Shown piece after piece: positions 44,346 to 57,200 of a DNA stretch of 64,000 bases. Source of the stretch: Anaeramoeba flamelloides (taxonomy: Eukaryota > Metamonada > Anaeramoebidae). The stretch lies in NCBI GenBank assembly GCA_027625915.1, contig JANTQA010000063.1, positions 2,294,001 to 2,358,000 of the forward strand, in the 5' to 3' direction. The position numbers were made by a program, and so were the translations under genes. The stretch's first letter is position 1. Each line of letters starts with the position of its first letter. The notes beneath the pieces are model-generated. The model saw only the letters and a program-made list of their open reading frames with translations. It was not told the origin of the DNA and ran no database searches.

Positions 44346-44462
44346 CTCAGTTCCACTTTTAAAACACAAACTTTCAACAAAATTTAAGACCTTAAAAAAA
44401 TCTCAAATTAAGGCACATTTTTTGGGATTTTTTAATACACAAATTATTTTACTTGAAAAAAT
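44346..44462. mobile_element. Tc1/mariner-type MITE E, half copy
   Basis: It begins CTCAGTTCCACTTTTAAAAC after a TA and follows the left half of E1/E2 to the central ACAAATTATTTTACTTG. The right half is missing. Confidence 0.7.
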
Positions 44463-45176
44463 AAACCAAATAATTTGAATATTTTCTAATGAAGAGTTTA
44501 TTCAAAAATCAAATAGAGTAAATTCTATCACGTAAACTTATATTGGTAACTACTTCCATAAAAAAACAAACAGATTCTAAACCCAAAAAAAAAAAAAAAA
44601 ACTAAGAGAAAATCACAATACCTTTGAAAGAATAGTCATTGCTTGGGAAGATAATGTAAGAATTCAAATAACACAATATTCAAACATTAAGGGGATACGA
44701 TCTTTTAAAGTTGGACTGGTTTATTAAGTGTGTTTGAAAGGTTCATTATTTGTTTGAAGCAAAATGATTGTGTCTTTTCCTTTCGCCTCTCAAAAAATAT
44801 TTCTTAAATGGGGTGTTCTATTTTACATACCAAAAATTTACTTATTTCTCTTTAAGTAAATAATATTGATAAAAAGTTATTTTGATCCAAATTCGAGAAT
44901 AATTTGGTTGAACTCCCCTTCACAATTTTAATGAGGTTTGATCAATAACCTTAAATACCTTTTTGTAAATTGAAATAGAATATAAAAAATTTCTTTTTTT
45001 GGTCAAATGTGGTTAAAAATTGAGAAAAACTGAAACTGTTCAAACTTTGCTCTATAGGATCAATGATTTCACTAAGCCTTTACTAAGTAATTGCACTACT
45101 AACTTAAAGTTTTTTTTCGAATTCTAATATCTTTATTGTCAGGATTTATCTAAAATTATTTAATGAAAATTTTATA

Positions 45177-45370
45177 CCGTCAGTTCCACTTTTAAGACAC
45201 AAACTATCAACGAAATTTAAGGTACAAAAAAATCTCAAATTAAGGCACAAAATTTGGAATTTTTTTTTACAATTTATTTTACTAGAACCTGAATTTTGTC
45301 CCTTAATTTGAGATTTTTATTGTGCCTTAAATTTCTTTGAAAGTTTGTGCCTTAAAAGTGGAACTGACTG
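45177..45370. mobile_element. Tc1/mariner-type MITE E, copy 2
   Basis: A 194-bp near-palindrome with ends CCGTCAGTTCCACTTTTAAG and the inverse of CAGTCAGTTCCACTTTTAAG, flanked by TA. It is very similar to 23665-23860, which suggests fairly recent movement of both. Confidence 0.88.
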
Positions 45371-46714
45371 TAAATAAAAAGTTTGTTTTTAAGGGGTTAA
45401 TGCAGATAATGAGTAGTCCAAAATCAAAATATGAAGTTATTGAACATAAATCACATTAATTATTTAAGGTTCAAATGTCTCTAACAGTTTTGATTAGATA
45501 AGTAGTATTAATTGTTGATCTTTGATAAATAAAAAATGATCTTTTTATTAAAAAAAAAAAGCAAATTATTAATAAAAGATTTATCTTTAGAAACAAATTG
45601 AAATAGTTAATCATTAATCTTCAGATTTCCAAGTTGGAAACTATCTTTCTTAAATTAGTCTAAAAATGACAATTAGTATACTAAAAAAAATTGATTTTTT
45701 GAAAAAAATTAAATAATTAAAATAAAAGATTATTTTGTTATAATATTATTGATCTTGGAAATATATAGATGTTAAAACTAACTTTATAAAAAGGAAATAA
45801 AACAAATCAGTACTTATTATATTTCTTTCTTGAATTTTATTGGGCTAATCTTTAAATTAAAAAAATATTGACTTTTAAGGGTTCTTACAAAAAAAAATAT
45901 TAAGGTTCTAGTTATCTAACATGGATTCGCTTAATAGTCGAGGTGTGGTTTGGAACCTAAAAAGGGTATTGTGAAATAGCACTTATTTTAATTGAAAAAA
46001 ATTCAAATAACAAAAAAAAAAAATGATAGGATCACATTGGCAAAAAAATCTGAGTTATAAAAAATAAGTTTGGAAGAGTTCTCAATTTCAAAAAATCAAA
46101 ATTTTAAAAAATAATTGCTTCTTTCAATTTCGGTCCAAAAGACTTTAATTTCTTCAATTTAAAACAAATTGTTTTCTAAAAGTGAATAATCAATTTAATT
46201 GAAATAAATATATTTTTTAGTTATATTTTAACTCTCTATATTTGATAAAGAAAGGGTTTGGTAAGATTCTTTTCAAAATAATAACTCATTTAAGAACTCA
46301 AAAAAAAATGGAAAAAAAAATATTCTTGAAGAGATCTCAAAAAGCCCCAAAGAGTGACACTTCAAAACTAACATAGTTGTTTACAAAATTTTATATTCTA
46401 ATCATTCTAATTGGAAATTGGGTATCTGTCTTGGGGACTTTTTTCCGAAAAATGTGCTCTTTTTTGATTGTTAATTTTTAAAGATCGATGGTACTTCATA
46501 TGTTTGATAGTTTTTGATTGGTATTAGTTGCTCATAAAAATTACTAAATTTATTTAATGCATCACATAAAATTATAATTAAACATAATTATAGCCCCTTA
46601 AATGCTACAATGGTATTAAGATGATTTCTATTTTTCGATTTGGAAAATGTATTAAAAAAAAACAAACCAAAAATGAAAATTTTTAATTGTCTTATTAAAA
46701 TTAAAAAAAATATC

Positions 46715-47186
46715 TTATATGAAAATAATTCCAGATAGTATTTTTTAATTGTTAATATTTGTAAAATTATTGTGTAATTGGGTTTTATTTAAAAAATCCA
46801 ATCTCATTTATATATAACTAACTTTATTTATGAACACAGTAATAAACCTACCTAAAATTCATTAAAGTGGGATTTTTATAGAATAGTTATTGAATTCTTT
46901 GATAACAGAAATTGATATACATTTTTTTGAAAAACAAGAGAGTTTTATAAAGGTTTATTATTAATTTAAAAAATGATAATTTTTATTATTGTTTTTTTAA
47001 TTAATTGAATGCTATTTTGAACAAGTGTAATTTTATTAATTACTGTTCTAATATGTGGTGTAGTTATAATTTTACAAGTTTTTCTCTTAACAAAAAAAGG
47101 ATTTGATTGGAAATAAACGAAATTACACAACAATGGTCCTAATTTCAAAATTAAAAAAACTTTTCCAAGATTTTTTTGATGCCTGG
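46715..47186. mobile_element. MITE-like element H, copy 2
   Basis: The right end inverted reads CCAGGCATCAAAAAAATC and is followed by TA, matching the H1 end. The internal order of motifs (ATTAAAGTGGGATTTTTATA, TTTTTTTGAAAAACAAGAGAG, ACACAACAATG) also follows H1. It directly abuts the foldback element at 47211. Confidence 0.6.
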
Positions 47187-47208
47187 TATCTTTTTCACTT
47201 CTATACAT

Positions 47209-47394
47209 TTAAGGTTTACAATCCCTGATATCCAAAAATAGATTATCTTGTGTAGGGTTTAGTGGCTTATTAATTTTGTTGTTATCTGATCGATCTTCGA
47301 CTTGGTATGGAATTTTGTAATAGTCCAAACTCGCAATTTTTGACGATTTATTTTTTTTTTTTCCGAAACCCGAATTGAAGAGTGTAAGATTCAT
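47209..47394 (-). CDS. Short open frame in the left arm of a foldback
   Basis: A 61-codon ATG-to-TAA frame reading MNLTLFNSGFGKKKNKSSKI, then DYYKIPYQVEDRSDNN and NPTQDNLFLDIRDCKP. The composition is protein-like. The right arm (47591-47773) holds a diverged copy of the same sequence on the other strand that is no longer open. It may be an exon or a captured gene piece; a GTAAAC at its end could be a donor. No homolog is recognised. Confidence 0.3.
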   Translation of the reverse strand: MNLTLFNSGFGKKKNKSSKIASLDYYKIPYQVEDRSDNNKINKPLNPTQDNLFLDIRDCKP

Positions 47395-47773
47395 ATATCG
47401 GAAGTTAAATATTAAAAAAAATGTGATTTGTGTGCTTTTTGATTGAAATTTTTAATTAGATTTGGTTTAATACGGAGCTTTAAAAGAAATAATTTTTTTC
47501 ATTTCGTTAATTAACGAAAAAGTAAATCAAAATTATCTTCAACAACACAAAAATCCAAATTTATTCTTAAACACCTACCAACCTATTAATCTTACATTCT
47601 TCAATTCGGGTTTTGGAAAAAAAAAAAATAAATCGTCAAAAATTGCGAGTTTGGAATATTATTAAATTATACAATTTAATATATACAAAGTGAAATAGAT
47701 AACAACAAAATTAACAAGACACTAAACCCTACACAGGATAATCTATTTTCAGATATCAGGGGTTGTAAACCTT
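47211..47773. mobile_element. Foldback element I with ~180-bp inverted arms
   Basis: Left arm 47211-47388 and right arm 47591-47773 are inverted copies, with landmarks AGGTTTACAATCCCTGATAT, TAAATCGTCAAAAATTGCGA and ACCCGAATTGAAGA. The spacer is about 200 bp and contains the 18-bp perfect palindrome TTTCGTTAATTAACGAAA. Either a foldback transposon or an inverted duplication of a small gene segment. Confidence 0.75.
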
Positions 47774-48229
47774 AATTGATTATCTATTGAAGGAAATTCT
47801 AAAAAAATATTACAAGTTCCTAATTTCTATTGAACATTCCTGAAACAATTACAAAACCCAATTTTAGTTGTGTAAGATATATTAAAGTTCTCACATACTA
47901 ATCTTTTTATTACTGATTTTATCTTCATATATAAATAAAAATCAAATCCCAAAAATAGATCGATTAGTGAAATCAAAATATGTGTAAAGTGCATCTAAAT
48001 AAACCAAAATTTAAACATGTATATAATTATCAAATGTTGTATTTAGATTGTGAACATCAGTAAAAGAGAATTTTTGGAAATTTTTTAATATTCAGATTTT
48101 TCCTATTTACTGTTGTTGAAAAAAAGTGAAAAAGGGAAAAAAAGGAAACAAATTTTTAATTGGTAAACATTTCAAAAAAATTCAAAGTAAGATCAATTAA
48201 TAAAAGATAAATAAATAACGATAGACAAA

Positions 48230-48292
48230 ATGAAGTACTCAACCACAATAACAGTTTTTTTGATACTACTTTTTGTGTTGTTCTTGGATTAA
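48230..48292 (+). CDS. 20-residue signal-peptide-like open frame
   Basis: MKYSTTITVFLILLFVLFLD and a TAA. It has the shape of an N-terminal signal peptide: a basic start, then a hydrophobic core. It could be the first exon of a secreted protein, a truncated gene, or chance. No following exon could be fixed. Confidence 0.15.
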   Translation: MKYSTTITVFLILLFVLFLD

Positions 48293-51260
48293 TCTATTAT
48301 TAAAAATATTTTCAAAAAATTGACTATTTTTGTGATATCCAAAGCCACACCAACAATTTCGATAAATCAAGTAGATTTAAATTGTATTTGTTAGTTTGAT
48401 TGAAAATAATATAATGGATTATTATTTGAAGTTAATTGGTTTCTTCTTTTATTAATTGATTTTATTTTCATTTTCAGTAGGGTTCTATTAATGTTCTCAA
48501 TAAAAAACTGTGTGTAACTTTTTTTACCTGTTTTACTTTTTTTCCAAAATGGCTAAGTAAAATTGGATTCAACTTTTAATTGTAAAATAAAAAGATTACT
48601 ATTTTCATCTACCTTTCCCAAGATAATTAATACACTAATAATTCAATAAATCACCAAATTCTTCATTTTTCAAAAGTTAAAACATGAATTTCACATTCTT
48701 TTACAGAAATAACAACTGTCTTTATTTGACTTTGATCTCTGAAAAAAATCTTTTTTCAGAAAACTGAATGAAAATTTTGTTCATTTTATTTAGAAACAAA
48801 TAGTAGAGCATAATATGTTGTATTGATTTAAATTCAGTTATTTTTAATTCAAGACTCCAAACATCTTTATTAATTTTTAAAATAAAGTCGAAAAAAAGTT
48901 AAATATCTCTTGAGTTTTACTATTAAAATCGATTTGAGAATTTTTTTCAGGAATTGTTTTTTATTATATGGCAATACTGTGAAAAAGCAAAAGGTTTGAA
49001 ACTATTTTTTGTTGTTACTTTTGAAAGAAAAGAAGAATTAAAATAAATTAACAAAGTTCTCAATGCGAAAAGTAAAATCAACAATTTAAAACTCTTTTCA
49101 AAATTAAAAAAATAAATGTTACTCGCCTTATAAAATCGTTAACTTTGAAAGTTAAAGAAACTTTGTGTGAGATTTATTTTTCAACAAACTTTAGTTTCTT
49201 GAAACATTCTATTTAAGGGACTAGTAAATCTTATTTATTTTTTTTCCCAAAGGTAATAGAGTAATTATTTACATATGGATACAATTAAGGCCAATAAGAA
49301 ACTTAGTTTGTCAACTTTAGAGAAATGAATAATCATTTTTAAAAGATTTCATTTTTTCCAATGGAATTTTCAGTCAAAAGATCTGATCCTTTTGGTTTGG
49401 ATGTTTGGATCAAATTAGAAAAATAAAAATTTGCAAAAAAATTTATTTTTGAAGAAATATCACTTTTAGTAATTTTTGAGAGTCTTAATAAACAAGTAAG
49501 GTTGTGTCTTTAATATTATTTTAAAAATACATCAAAAATAAATCAAATATTGTATCCTTGAAGATCTAAAAAATTTAAACATTTATTGTCTTCACAAATA
49601 TTTATTCAATTTCTTGAAATTTAAAAGACTTGTCAATATACTTTTTCAAATATCTAGAGTATAAACAAGGAACTGTTGTATTAAAATCAGGTTTTTGATA
49701 CTATCTATTATTTTTTTTATTATTGGAAATGATGCATATGAATTGTTTTATTTGTTTCAAAATCTTGAAAAAATTGAGAAATAAACGAAAAACCTATTTG
49801 ATACATTTAATCATTGGATTGTCAATGACTTGCTGAAATAATTAAGATTGGGTTTATAATTATTGATTATAAATAATCAAATTAAAAAGTATTTCTTTAG
49901 ATAATAAGTTGAATTTTCCTGGTTTTAAAAAAGTATTTCGGGAGAATTTTTAATTCGATTCTTTGGTTCTTTTTCTCATATTTTTTCATTCAATCCCTAG
50001 AAAAAATAGATTTGGTATGTTCTTTGAATCAAAAAATTATATTTTTTACAAGTTTAAAATAATTATTGTATTTTTTTTGAGATTAAGTATATTTTTTAAA
50101 CTTAGTTATTTTAGAACTTAGTGGTTTCATTTCTAAAGTGTATTTTTATACAATTCCTTTACAGGCAATAAGATTTCAATCTTCTTTCAAAGAAAATAAT
50201 TTTTTTTAAATAATTTGGAAATATGTTGAATTTTGAACTTTTCAAAAATGAGAAAAATGGATCAAACTTTTAAAAACAATAATTCATTTCTAAAAATGGC
50301 ATTAAAAGTAAGAAATGTATTTGTAGTTATCAGATTTTTACTTTATTTTTCAATTTCAAGATACGGTAAAATTTTTTTTGGAATTTACTATTGGATTTAC
50401 TTGAAGATTTTTTTTAGTTTACTAGTCCCTTTAAAAGTTTTCTAAAAAAAGAAAGATTTCCACTGAATTGTTACCACATGTTTAATATCCCCATACTATT
50501 ATTTTATTCCGATTTGTAAAAATCAAAATTGTTCTAAAAATATACTTTTCAAATTCGATAAAGATTAAATTGCTTCTAATGGAGGTGTTTATTTAGTTTT
50601 TGAATTAGAAATTTCAAATTTAGTTACTTCCAAAATTCTCTCTTTATTTCATCAAGTCTTTTGTAACAAAAAATCCATCACACCAAAATTGAATTAGGAA
50701 AAAAATTTTCGAAAAATGTTTAGAAAATTATTGGTTGTAAGAAAATAGTTTGATCCAATTCTTGTATCAAAAGACTGAAACAGAATATTTTTTCAATAAT
50801 TACAACTTTAACAATTCTCAAAAACTTAATACAATATCGGAACATGCTTGAAAATAAAATTTCCCTACTTTTTGTCAAAACTCAAAATTTACATTCCCAA
50901 AAATATCAAAAAGGATTAAAAGGTGCTTTCTCGGCCCATTTGGAGATTTTCAATTTGAATTAGCAAAAAAAGAAAATTGTTTTCATTTTCCAAACCCAAG
51001 AAATTTTTGAATTATGAATGGAATAAAACAGAAAATGATTTTGTAATTCAGTTTCCACCCCAGCAATGTTGGTAATAACATACCAAAGGTATGTATTGAG
51101 TGGATAAATGACAAAACTTTTTATTTTTTTTGTAAAGTTTTTGAATAAAAAAAAAAATAATTCGAAATTCCACAAAAAAATTAAGAATCATTTTTTTAAT
51201 TGTTTTTCTAAAGAAATTTATTTCTAATCAAAACAAAACTTAATTCAAAACTTTTCTAGT

Positions 51261-54200
51261 GTTTATCTCACAACACATTTGTATTGTAACAAATGTCTCG
51301 TCGCAATCATCGAAACTTTCGGCCTTTAAAAAAAAATGACCCGCCAATCATTTTAAAAGATAACAGTTTTCAATTTGTCTCCAAAGGAACAACAAAGAAA
51401 AAGAAAGACAACAATAAAAACAGAATCTTGGACAAGAAAAAAACAACTGTAAGTTCCTAATTTTTTTGTACTTGCTAGTCTTGCTCAAAAAATGAATTGC
51501 GTGTTATTTCACTTACACCTAAAAAACCTAACTTTTTTTTTTTTTTGATTTTTGGAATCCCATATCTGAATGCAAAACCTGTTCTTTCTAAATGAACCGT
51601 CCAATCCAGATCCTCAAAAATTTGAGTACAGATCTTATTTCCACATATTATGAATGTAATAAGGAATTCATGTATCGAACAAAAATGAATCCCAAAAGAT
51701 TCATTACTGTAAACCATAAGCCAAGAAAAAACCAAGGATTTGACAATTCAGGATATGAATTAATCTTGAAAGTTGACGATATTCTTGTTGGAAGAAAAAA
51801 CAAGTAAGGTTTTAATCCTATTTGTTTCTTTTTTTAGTTAACTTTTTTCAAAAAGTCAACCCTAATTGAATTGGATCGACTTTTTTTTAAATTAATTTTC
51901 CAATTTATTTTTTTCTTCAACTTACAAAAGGTTTAGAGTTTTAGACGGTCTAGGCTCTGGCACATACGGACAAGTTGTTAAATGTCAAAACTTAAATGAC
52001 AAAAGTCAATTTGTTGCAATAAAGGTTATTAAAAATCACCAAGCTTATTTCAACCAGGCACTTTTAGAAATCAATATTTTACAGACAGTAAGAATTTTTT
52101 TTTTTTTTTCATTTGTTTATTTTTTTTCCTGTTTTGAGAATTTGAAATGATAAACAACGAAGAATTATAAAACATCGAATTTATCTCTGAAACATTATTT
52201 TCGTTTTTCACATACAACCGTCTTGTGAGAGGCAATACAGAACATAATTCTTTTTTGATAAAATCAACAAATTAAAAATTTCCAATTTTGCTAAATGCAA
52301 ATAAATTTTGCTTTAATTGAACAATTAATTTGTCCAAAATTGTTTAAAGTGTTCCAAATCTCAATTTCACAGAATTATATAAGAAATTTGTTCTAATTGA
52401 GCCTAAAAATAAACAAAGGTTTGGTCAAATGAAAATTGTGAATCGAGAATTTGATTTTCTCACTATTAACATTTGATTGAGTTTTCAAACTGAAAATCAA
52501 TATTAGCAACCAAACAAAAATCAAAAAGTCTATTTTTTCAGTTGTAAATTGGTCTTTGTCTTTACCTTTTAAATGTGAAAAAATTTTGTACAATTTTCTT
52601 TTTTTGATCTTGGTTTTTTTTATACAACTGTTAATTTCTAAAAGAAATTTTACAAAACTTTCCTTCAGATAACCAAAAAAAAAAAAACAAAAAGAAGAAA
52701 ATTTATATAAATCTCTCAAGTTCCAATTTCTAAAAGGGAAATTCAAAATATAAACAAGGTTAAATAATATTTGCAATGGTTTTGACTTTGATCTTGGATA
52801 TATTTTTTGAGAAGTGGAAGGAAAATTTTGTTATTTTATCTTTCAATTACAGAAAGAGGTTATCAGAACAAAAGAACTTTAACTGTTTCTTTGCTACCTT
52901 TTGACAAAAATCTCTCCTTATTAAAGAATTTTTACAACTTTTTACTTCTTTTCAATTTTTTTATTGGGGGGTAAATATGACAAAAAAAAATACAATAAAA
53001 AACAAAGGTGTAGAATTAAATTAAGCAACAAAAGCAGTGTTTAAATTCTAAACTGTGGGTTAGTTTCTTTTGTTTTTGTAGTGTCGATTTTCAATTTTTA
53101 ATTGGGAAAAAATATCCAATTGATTTTCACATTTTATTTATTTTTGAAAGGAATTAAATTCCGATTTTGTTGAATAATTTTAATTCCCCTGAATTCTTTT
53201 GTAAATGATCGCTGAGATATATTCAATATCTTTAATTTTTAGGTGGGAAGTTCTTTATGGACAATTGTAATCCCAGAAAAAGAAAAAGAGATGAAGTGGA
53301 ATTTTTCCTCTTTTAAATACATAAACCGTTTTTATTTTTAAAATTTTGAAAGCCGTCCTCAAAGAAACAGATCTCATCCAAGGACGAAATATTTTGGGTC
53401 CACTTAATGAATGAGCACTCTAATTGGAACAGTTTTAAAAAGACTAGTAATATTTTATTAATGATACTGGTATTTGAATTTTAAACGGGAAAAATTTTCA
53501 CTTCATTTTCAATTTCCTTTTTCAAATAAAGTTCACAAATTACAACCTACTTCTTTGGAGAACTCCGTTTGAAAAAGATAAAGGATGACAAGGTAGTGAA
53601 AATATTTTCCCATTTATAATTCAAATACCAGTATTTGAATGATAAATGAGGAAATATTTTCACTTCATTTTCATTTTCCTTTTTTAAAACAATTTATAAT
53701 TACAATCTAACACATTTGAAAACTTTCTTTGGTAAAAAGAATAATAAAAAAAAAAAAGTAAAATTTTTTTCCAATTTATACATCACATATAGTACTGCTG
53801 CCCAAATAATACATTCCAAAAAGTTTCTACACATTTTTCAAAATAAAAAAAAAATGTGTTTCTTTTTTAGAGGAAAACCTTTACATTAATAAACCGATCA
53901 AAGAAACTAACAATAAAACCTAAGTAAATGTGGTATTATTGATTTCTGTAAGTTCTCTTATTTAAAATTAAATTCAAAAAATAAAGGATCAATTTGCAAA
54001 ATCTATTTCAAAAAAAAGTATTATTTTTAAGAAGAGAAAATTTTTGAATACCAAAAAGTTCAAAAAAATTTCAAAAAAGAGAGAAAATTTCTGAATAATT
54101 TTGAACAAATTTCGTTCCTAATTTAAAATTTACTTCAAAAATCAAGGAATTTACTCTCAAAAATGATTTGAACTTAGGTATACTATTAGATATTGAATTG

Positions 54201-57200
54201 GATGTTACATTGAAACAAGAAGAAAAAAATGCACCGATTATATTTTGAAACACAGATAATAGTTGTTGGGAACGCATTATTTTGATCACTGTAATATCCC
54301 AAAAAAACAAGAAAACGAAATTAAGCTTTAACCATTATTAATGACTGTTACATGGATTCTACCCCGACGCACTTTGGATACAAAGACACGAATTTGTCAT
54401 TTCAAAATTCTCTTTCTTTAACAGATTAAATGTTCCCAACACTTAACCCTTAACAACAAATCCCGAAAAACTAGATAAAAAAAAACCATTTCGTTTCACA
54501 AGAAAATATCAATAGAATGACTGTAATTTTCCAATTGATCAATGGAAAATTTTTAATTTTTAAATAAACCAAAAAACTTGTTTGATAAAAATTCTAACAA
54601 AAACACACAAGATCTTTGCAAAGTCAAAAAAATTGAAAATTGACTAGCTAATTTAACTTTAGATCGGTTTATTGTTAAGGGTTAAATGAAAGAATCATTT
54701 AATCTAACAATGAGAGAATGTTGAAGTGAATAAATTTGTAACCTCTAATCCAAAAAGGTGAATAAACCTATCAATTATAAGCATTTTAAACTTAATTTAT
54801 TTTGCCAAGTTAATTTGACTTTTCCTTATTTGACTTTGGGAAAAAATTTATATTTTTTTTTATTTTGAGATTTTAGTTGTATTAAAAAAAATTACACCGA
54901 TAAAATACTATTACTTAAATTACAGTCACAATTATCCTTTTGATTAAAACATGAAATGAAGTAAAACTATTTTTATCAATGGCTAATTTTAAAAGTATTT
55001 CAATATATTTTTTCTACGGCTGTTTGAAAAATGCGAGGACTTAAAGTTTCAAAAGTTGCAGACAAACTGTTTGGCACCCTTGTAATCAACCCGATTAACA
55101 CATTAAAAAAACCTTAGTTCCCACCTTTTTAAAACAGCAGAAACAATCAAAAATTTGACTTTAAAATTAAGAACTTTTTACAATTTTTGTAATAATATTA
55201 TTTTTAAATTTAAGATCAAGCTTTGTGTGTTTGAATTCAAAATTTTGTACGTTTAAAATAATAATTTACAAAAATCTAAATACTTTTTACAATTCATCAA
55301 AATTGAAACCATTTTTCAGTTCAAGTTGGGCATTTTTTCTCGAATTTAGGTAATATCTAGCGTCTTCCCCAATGATCATTAAAATTTCAAACAGATTTTT
55401 ATTGTTTTCAATAAAAAAAGTACTAAAGTTTTTCAAATATGAAATTTTTTATTTTTGATAATTTTCCATTTTATTTTCAAAATAATAATCATAATATTTA
55501 TTTATTCTTTTTTTTTTTTAATTTAATATCCAATTTCAATAATTGTTATTGATTTTCTCAACCTTTTTTAACAAATTTAACTTTTATAAAATAAAATTTA
55601 ATAGCTAGAAAAATATAGAATGAATCAAAAAACTGTTAAATATTTGCATCATTTTCTATTTCGAAATCATTTATGTATTGCATGTGAATTACTTTCAGTT
55701 AATTTACTACAATTACTAAAATTAAATAGATACCGTGGATTTTCAATAAAAATAATTAGAAAACTTTCAACTCAACTTTTAGATTCATTAATTCTTCTTT
55801 ATGATACTGGCATTGTGCATTCTGATCTTAAACCAGAAAACATTCTACTTGAACAGTTTGGATATTACTTTTTCTTGGTTTTTTTTTCCATCACAAATTT
55901 CTTTATATATATATTATTTCTCTTTATCTTTGCAAATTTTGGAATCCAAAAATTATTTTTAAAATCTGAGCAAGGAAAAATAATTTTTTAAAAATTAATT
56001 ATTGGATTACTAACAGACAAACCCCAAATTATTTACCGTTTAACAAAAATAGAGAATATTAACAAAAATTGTAAAAGTATTATTAATTTTAAATGCTTTA
56101 AAAAATATTAATATTAATATTTTAACAACCAAAATATCAAAGAATTTATGATCCTTAATAATTATAGAATGAACTTTTAATATTTAACAGAACTAAACGT
56201 GTTTAGCATTCTTATTCTACATTCAAATTAATTTCTTTCTTAAAGGGGACGGAAAAATTTTAAATTTTCAGGTCAATCTGATTTCTATGATTGTGTGTAA
56301 TAATCTTAATTTAAATCGAAAATGACTTTAATTGATATCACGAGGAAGAATATTATACATCAATTTTTTTAGATTGTAGATCTTTTTAATTTTTAATTTG
56401 TTTTTTTTGTTCGTGTGTAAACATGATGTTTCTAAAAATCGATTTTTATGATTATTATTTAAAATACCAATACTTTATTATTTTTATGTTCTATGAATTA
56501 CTAAAATTAAATGATATACATTATTGATCGAGGGTCAATTATCTCAAGAATCGGATCTGATCCATAAATTGAGAGGGGTTTTATTATAAACCCTATTCCA
56601 AAAATTTGGACACACCCAAAATCAAAAATATGCAAAAAAAACCTCAATTTATTATATTTTTCCAAACGCAATATAAAACCACATTTAAGTTACAGAGTAT
56701 TAATCTTTTTATAAGTAATCATTTTTATCCAAATAAAAGCAAAAAATATAAAATGAATTAATAAAAATTGGTTTGTATAAAATGATGAAATGAGTTGAAA
56801 AAAAAAAATATATTGGTAAATTTGTTGAAATTTCACCAACAATTGTTGATTGATCAAATGATAAGATACCACCAATCAATTGTATGTTATTTTCCAATTT
56901 GAAAAACTCAACACTAACCTTCTATCAACCGTCGAAAAAAAAATTTCCAGATCTAAGGAAACAGATTTTTTAACTGGAAAAAAGGAAATGAAAACAAAGC
57001 AAAAAAGACAAAAAATGAAATAGTATGTAAAATCAAAAAATTTCCAAATTGAATGTAAAGTGGAGTATTGATATTTTTTCAACTGTTTAAACTGTGTTCA
57101 AATTTTTGGAATTTCGCTTATTTCCAATCATATTTTAATTCATTTATTGAAAAATAACAAAACGATTCAAATTAGTAACATGATTTCTCCTAAAATTAGT

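Larger units (their letters stand above)
43526..51260. other. 7.7-kb non-coding stretch with MITEs E3, E2, H2 and foldback I
   Basis: It holds E half copy (44346-44462), E copy 2 (45177-45370), H copy 2 (46715-47186), the foldback element at 47211-47773, and a 20-codon signal-peptide-like frame at 48230. From 48.3 to 51.2 kb I see only AT-rich sequence with no feature. Confidence 0.55.
52088..55604 (+). other. 3.5-kb intron 3 of the YAK kinase gene
   Basis: It splits the kinase N-lobe between EINILQT and [10 protein letters not shown]. It holds the J tandem pair and repeat K copy 2. No exon or antisense gene was recognised. Confidence 0.85.
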
